A stretch of DNA of 64,000 nt from Sphingomonas bacterium (GTDB lineage: Bacteria > Pseudomonadota > Alphaproteobacteria > Sphingomonadales > Sphingomonadaceae). The position numbers and the translations under genes were made by a program. Location: positions 1 through 64,000 of the forward strand of contig NZ_CAHJWJ010000001.1 of assembly GCF_903642285.1 (NCBI RefSeq), written 5' to 3'. Numbering within the stretch: the first letter of the stretch is position 1; every line of letters begins with the position of its first letter. The notes under the pieces were generated by a model, which saw only the letters and a program-made list of their open reading frames with translations, was not told the origin of the DNA and ran no database searches. Positions 62,188 through 64,000 of the stretch are shown one piece after another.

Positions 62188-62340
62188 ATGAAGCTTTTAT
62201 ATGCGATGGCGGCATCGGCCACTTTCACGGTCTTCGCACTCAGCTCCGCGCATGCGGGCCATCATGGCGGTGGCGTGCGCGTGTCGCATCCGGGTCATCC
62301 GATCGGATCGTGGAAGGGTAATCACAGCCACTTCCGTTGA
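62188..62340 (+). CDS. small secreted His/Gly-rich peptide
   Basis: A 50-residue gene below usual length cut-offs. The ATG has GCGGGGGCG upstream. The signal peptide LYAMAASATFTVFALSSAHA ends near residue 22. The short mature part begins AGHHGGGVRVSHPGHPIGS and ends KGNHSHFR, with six histidines in under 30 residues. It could bind metals in the periplasm. The neighbouring genes encode a NodT/RND efflux system whose C-terminus is also His-rich. No family recognised. Confidence 0.65.
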   Translation: MKLLYAMAASATFTVFALSSAHAGHHGGGVRVSHPGHPIGSWKGNHSHFR

Positions 62341-62365
62341 TGGGACTCGCGGTCGATCGGGGGAT

Positions 62366-63808
62366 CTACCGCGCGCCCGAAGCGGCCGGCGTCGCATCGA
62401 TGCCGCCGCCGACCGCCTGATACAGCGCGACCGTATCCGTCAGTCGCGCCGCTTGCGCCTGGATCAGGGCGGCGGTGGCCTGCGCGTCGGCCGCGCTGGC
62501 GTTCAGCAGTGTCAGCGTCCCGATCCCGCCAAGCGCCAATTGCCGCCGACCATAGATAAGACTGAGATCCGCGGCCTTGCCGGCGCGCGTCGCGGCGTCG
62601 AGCACGTCCGCATCGGTCCGCAACCCGGTCAGCGCATCCGACACGTCGGCGAACGCCTGAAGCACGGCGGACCGGTATTGCGCCTTCGCGCCGTCCAATG
62701 CGGCAGCGGCGGCGCGCTGCTGATGACGTAGCGTCCCGCCATGGAAGATCGGCTGCGTGATCCCCCCGATCAGCGTCCAGAACGGATTGCCGCTGGCGAA
62801 CATGTCGGCGAAGTTCGGCGACGCGCCGCCGGCCTGCCCGCTGAGCACGAGATTGGGCAGGCGCGCAGCGATCGCCGCGCCCAGGTCCGCCCCGGCCCCG
62901 CGCATCTGCGCATCTGCGGCGCGGATATCGGGGCGGTTGGCGACAATCGCCGCGGGCAGCGCGACGGGCAGGGTCGCGGGAAGCGACAGTTCCGCGAAGG
63001 CGGGTAGCGGCGGCAGCGTGCTTCCCGGTGCGATCCCCAGCAATGCGGCGATGACGGTGCGCTGATGCTCGCCCTGGCGGACCAGCGGTGGCAGGCTGCT
63101 TTCCGCCGTCGCGAGCGCAGCCTGTTGTGCCGCTATGTCGGCATTACCGATATCGCCCAGCGCCTGCCGCTTCAACAGCATCGCCAGCAAATCCCGGTTG
63201 CTCGCGACGGCGGCGTTCGTCGCATCGATCTGGCCGCCGAGCGCGGCAAACTGGATGACCGCGGTGACGAGATTGGCGACGACGGTCTTTCGCGCGGCGC
63301 GTAGCCGCTCGCTGGCGACCTCCGCCTGTGCGCGTGCCGAGCGGCTCCGGTTGCGCTGCAGGCCGAACAGGTCGAGCGGATAGGTGACCGACAGCTGCGC
63401 GGTGTGCAGCGTGTAGAGCGTTTCGTTTGGGTCGACGAGCGGGGTGGCCAGCGCGTTCGATACGCGGGCATGTTCGACGTTATAATTGACATCGGCCTGC
63501 GGCAGAGCGGCCCCGGCGGTCGCGCCCGCCGTCTCGCGCGCCTGGCGTAGCGTCGTTTCGGCGAGCGCCAGATCCTCGTTCTTCGCAAGCGCCAGGTCCA
63601 CGAGCGCGTCGAGCTTGGCGCTGCCGAACGCGGTCCACCAGTCGGCCTTCGGCGACGCGCCCGCGACGATGTCCTGCGCGGGCCCCGAAATCGGCGCGAT
63701 CCGTTCGGATGCGGTGGCGGGGGCCAGCGACGGCGTCGTCGTCGGATGCTGCGGGCCGACCGCGCAGCCGGCGAGCGCCAGCGGTGCGAAGGCGATGAGC
63801 CGCTTCAT
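62366..63808 (-). CDS. NodT family outer-membrane efflux lipoprotein
   Basis: A 480-residue outer-membrane factor. The leader MKRLIAFAPLALAGC ends in a lipobox. ADWWTAFGSAKLDALVDLAL is the NodT start motif; ALPQADVNYNVEHARVS follows, and NPFWTLIGGITQPIFHGGTL lies in the second OEP repeat. LALGGIGTLTLLNASAADAQ ends the channel. It overlaps the upstream RND gene by ATGA. Together with that pump it would form a tripartite exporter, possibly for metal ions. Confidence 0.93.
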   Translation of the reverse strand: MKRLIAFAPLALAGCAVGPQHPTTTPSLAPATASERIAPISGPAQDIVAGASPKADWWTAFGSAKLDALVDLALAKNEDLALAETTLRQARETAGATAGAALPQADVNYNVEHARVSNALATPLVDPNETLYTLHTAQLSVTYPLDLFGLQRNRSRSARAQAEVASERLRAARKTVVANLVTAVIQFAALGGQIDATNAAVASNRDLLAMLLKRQALGDIGNADIAAQQAALATAESSLPPLVRQGEHQRTVIAALLGIAPGSTLPPLPAFAELSLPATLPVALPAAIVANRPDIRAADAQMRGAGADLGAAIAARLPNLVLSGQAGGASPNFADMFASGNPFWTLIGGITQPIFHGGTLRHQQRAAAAALDGAKAQYRSAVLQAFADVSDALTGLRTDADVLDAATRAGKAADLSLIYGRRQLALGGIGTLTLLNASAADAQATAALIQAQAARLTDTVALYQAVGGGIDATPAASGAR

Positions 63809-64000
63809 TCCGCGGGGGCCGGATGCGCGTGCCCGACATCGCGCCCGTGCGCACCCCGATCGTGCACGCCCACATGCCGGGAGAAGCGGTCGATGAGGAC
63901 CGGCAGCACCAGCAGGATCAGCAGCGGAGCCAGCGTCATTCCGCCGACGACGACCAACGCGAGCGGTCGCTGGACCTGGCTGCCGATCCCGCTCGATACC
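63805..64000 (-). CDS. RND efflux transporter (CusA/CzcA-like), C-terminal end only
   Basis: The last 64 codons of a larger gene that enters from the right edge. The frame reads SSGIGSQVQRPLALVVVGGM and then APLLILLVLPVLIDRFSRH, the final transmembrane helix of heavy-metal RND pumps. A His-rich tail (RHVGVHDRGAHGRDVGHAH) ends in a TGA at 63805-63807, overlapping the NodT start. The tail supports a metal-related substrate. Confidence 0.85.
   Translation of the reverse strand, partial: VSSGIGSQVQRPLALVVVGGMTLAPLLILLVLPVLIDRFSRHVGVHDRGAHGRDVGHAHPAPAE

Noticed and set aside
1..64000. CRISPR array or tandem repeat array
   Set aside because: No regularly spaced direct repeats were seen anywhere; all repeats found are dispersed palindromes.

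Overview
The window looks like a chromosomal segment of a sphingomonad (Sphingomonas or a close relative, Alphaproteobacteria). The evidence is high G+C, C-terminal PEP-CTERM sorting tails of the PEPxTWxMMIxGFG form followed by an Arg-rich end, an exosortase/EpsI pair, the gene order pcm - tolC - DUF2497 - valS, and dispersed palindromic repeats built on CCCCGGCCTTCGCCGGGG. This assignment is inferred from gene content; no database was searched.

From about 0.3 to 43.5 kb lies a very large exopolysaccharide (EPS) locus of the Wzx/Wzy type. It contains a dTDP-L-rhamnose operon (rmlA-C-D-B, 15976 down to 12619) that runs on into four glycosyltransferase-type genes (12601 down to 8693). A second set of glycosyltransferases lies at 16.0-21.2 kb, a flippase (Wzx-like) at 7.2 kb and a short polysaccharide export protein (OPX) at 22.7 kb. 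A priming sugar transferase lies at 29.2 kb, a fused Wzz/tyrosine-kinase co-polymerase at 32.2 kb, a secreted GH16 glycanase at 34.4 kb, a polymerase/ligase (Wzy-like) at 37.8 kb and an outer-membrane beta-barrel at 39.3 kb. Three membrane acyltransferases, a SAM methyltransferase and an FkbM methyltransferase could decorate the polymer. The same locus holds a PEP-CTERM sorting system: three PEP-CTERM substrates (1.3, 21.5 and 26.0 kb), a small XrtV-accessory-like protein (22.3 kb), an EpsD-type prolyl isomerase (23.3 kb) and the exosortase/EpsI pair (41.9-43.5 kb). A PilZ protein (41.0 kb) suggests c-di-GMP control.

From 43.5 to 46.7 kb is a foreign-looking island ending exactly at the 3' end of a tRNA-Cys gene. 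Its left part is a graveyard of broken IS701-type, helicase-type and IS1-type fragments. Its right part is a compact three-gene operon on the minus strand: a 59-aa basic protein, a Nal1/trypsin-like protease whose catalytic serine position reads tyrosine, and a 96-aa protein. I regard this cassette as the best candidate for an undescribed system. The remaining 0.67 kb next to the tRNA holds no recognisable gene.

From 46.9 kb to the end the segment is mostly core genome: pcm, tolC, a PopZ/DUF2497 protein, valS, a MATE exporter, hemB, a GNAT acetyltransferase, tRNA-Arg, an MFS transporter, a YcnI-like protein, an EAL phosphodiesterase, a YghU-type glutathione transferase and a UDP-glucuronate 4-epimerase-like gene. 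A small secreted His-rich peptide and the start of a NodT/RND efflux operon follow. valS carries a 131-bp palindromic repeat inserted in frame, adding 44 residues to the catalytic domain. Bases 140-325 hold nothing I can identify.
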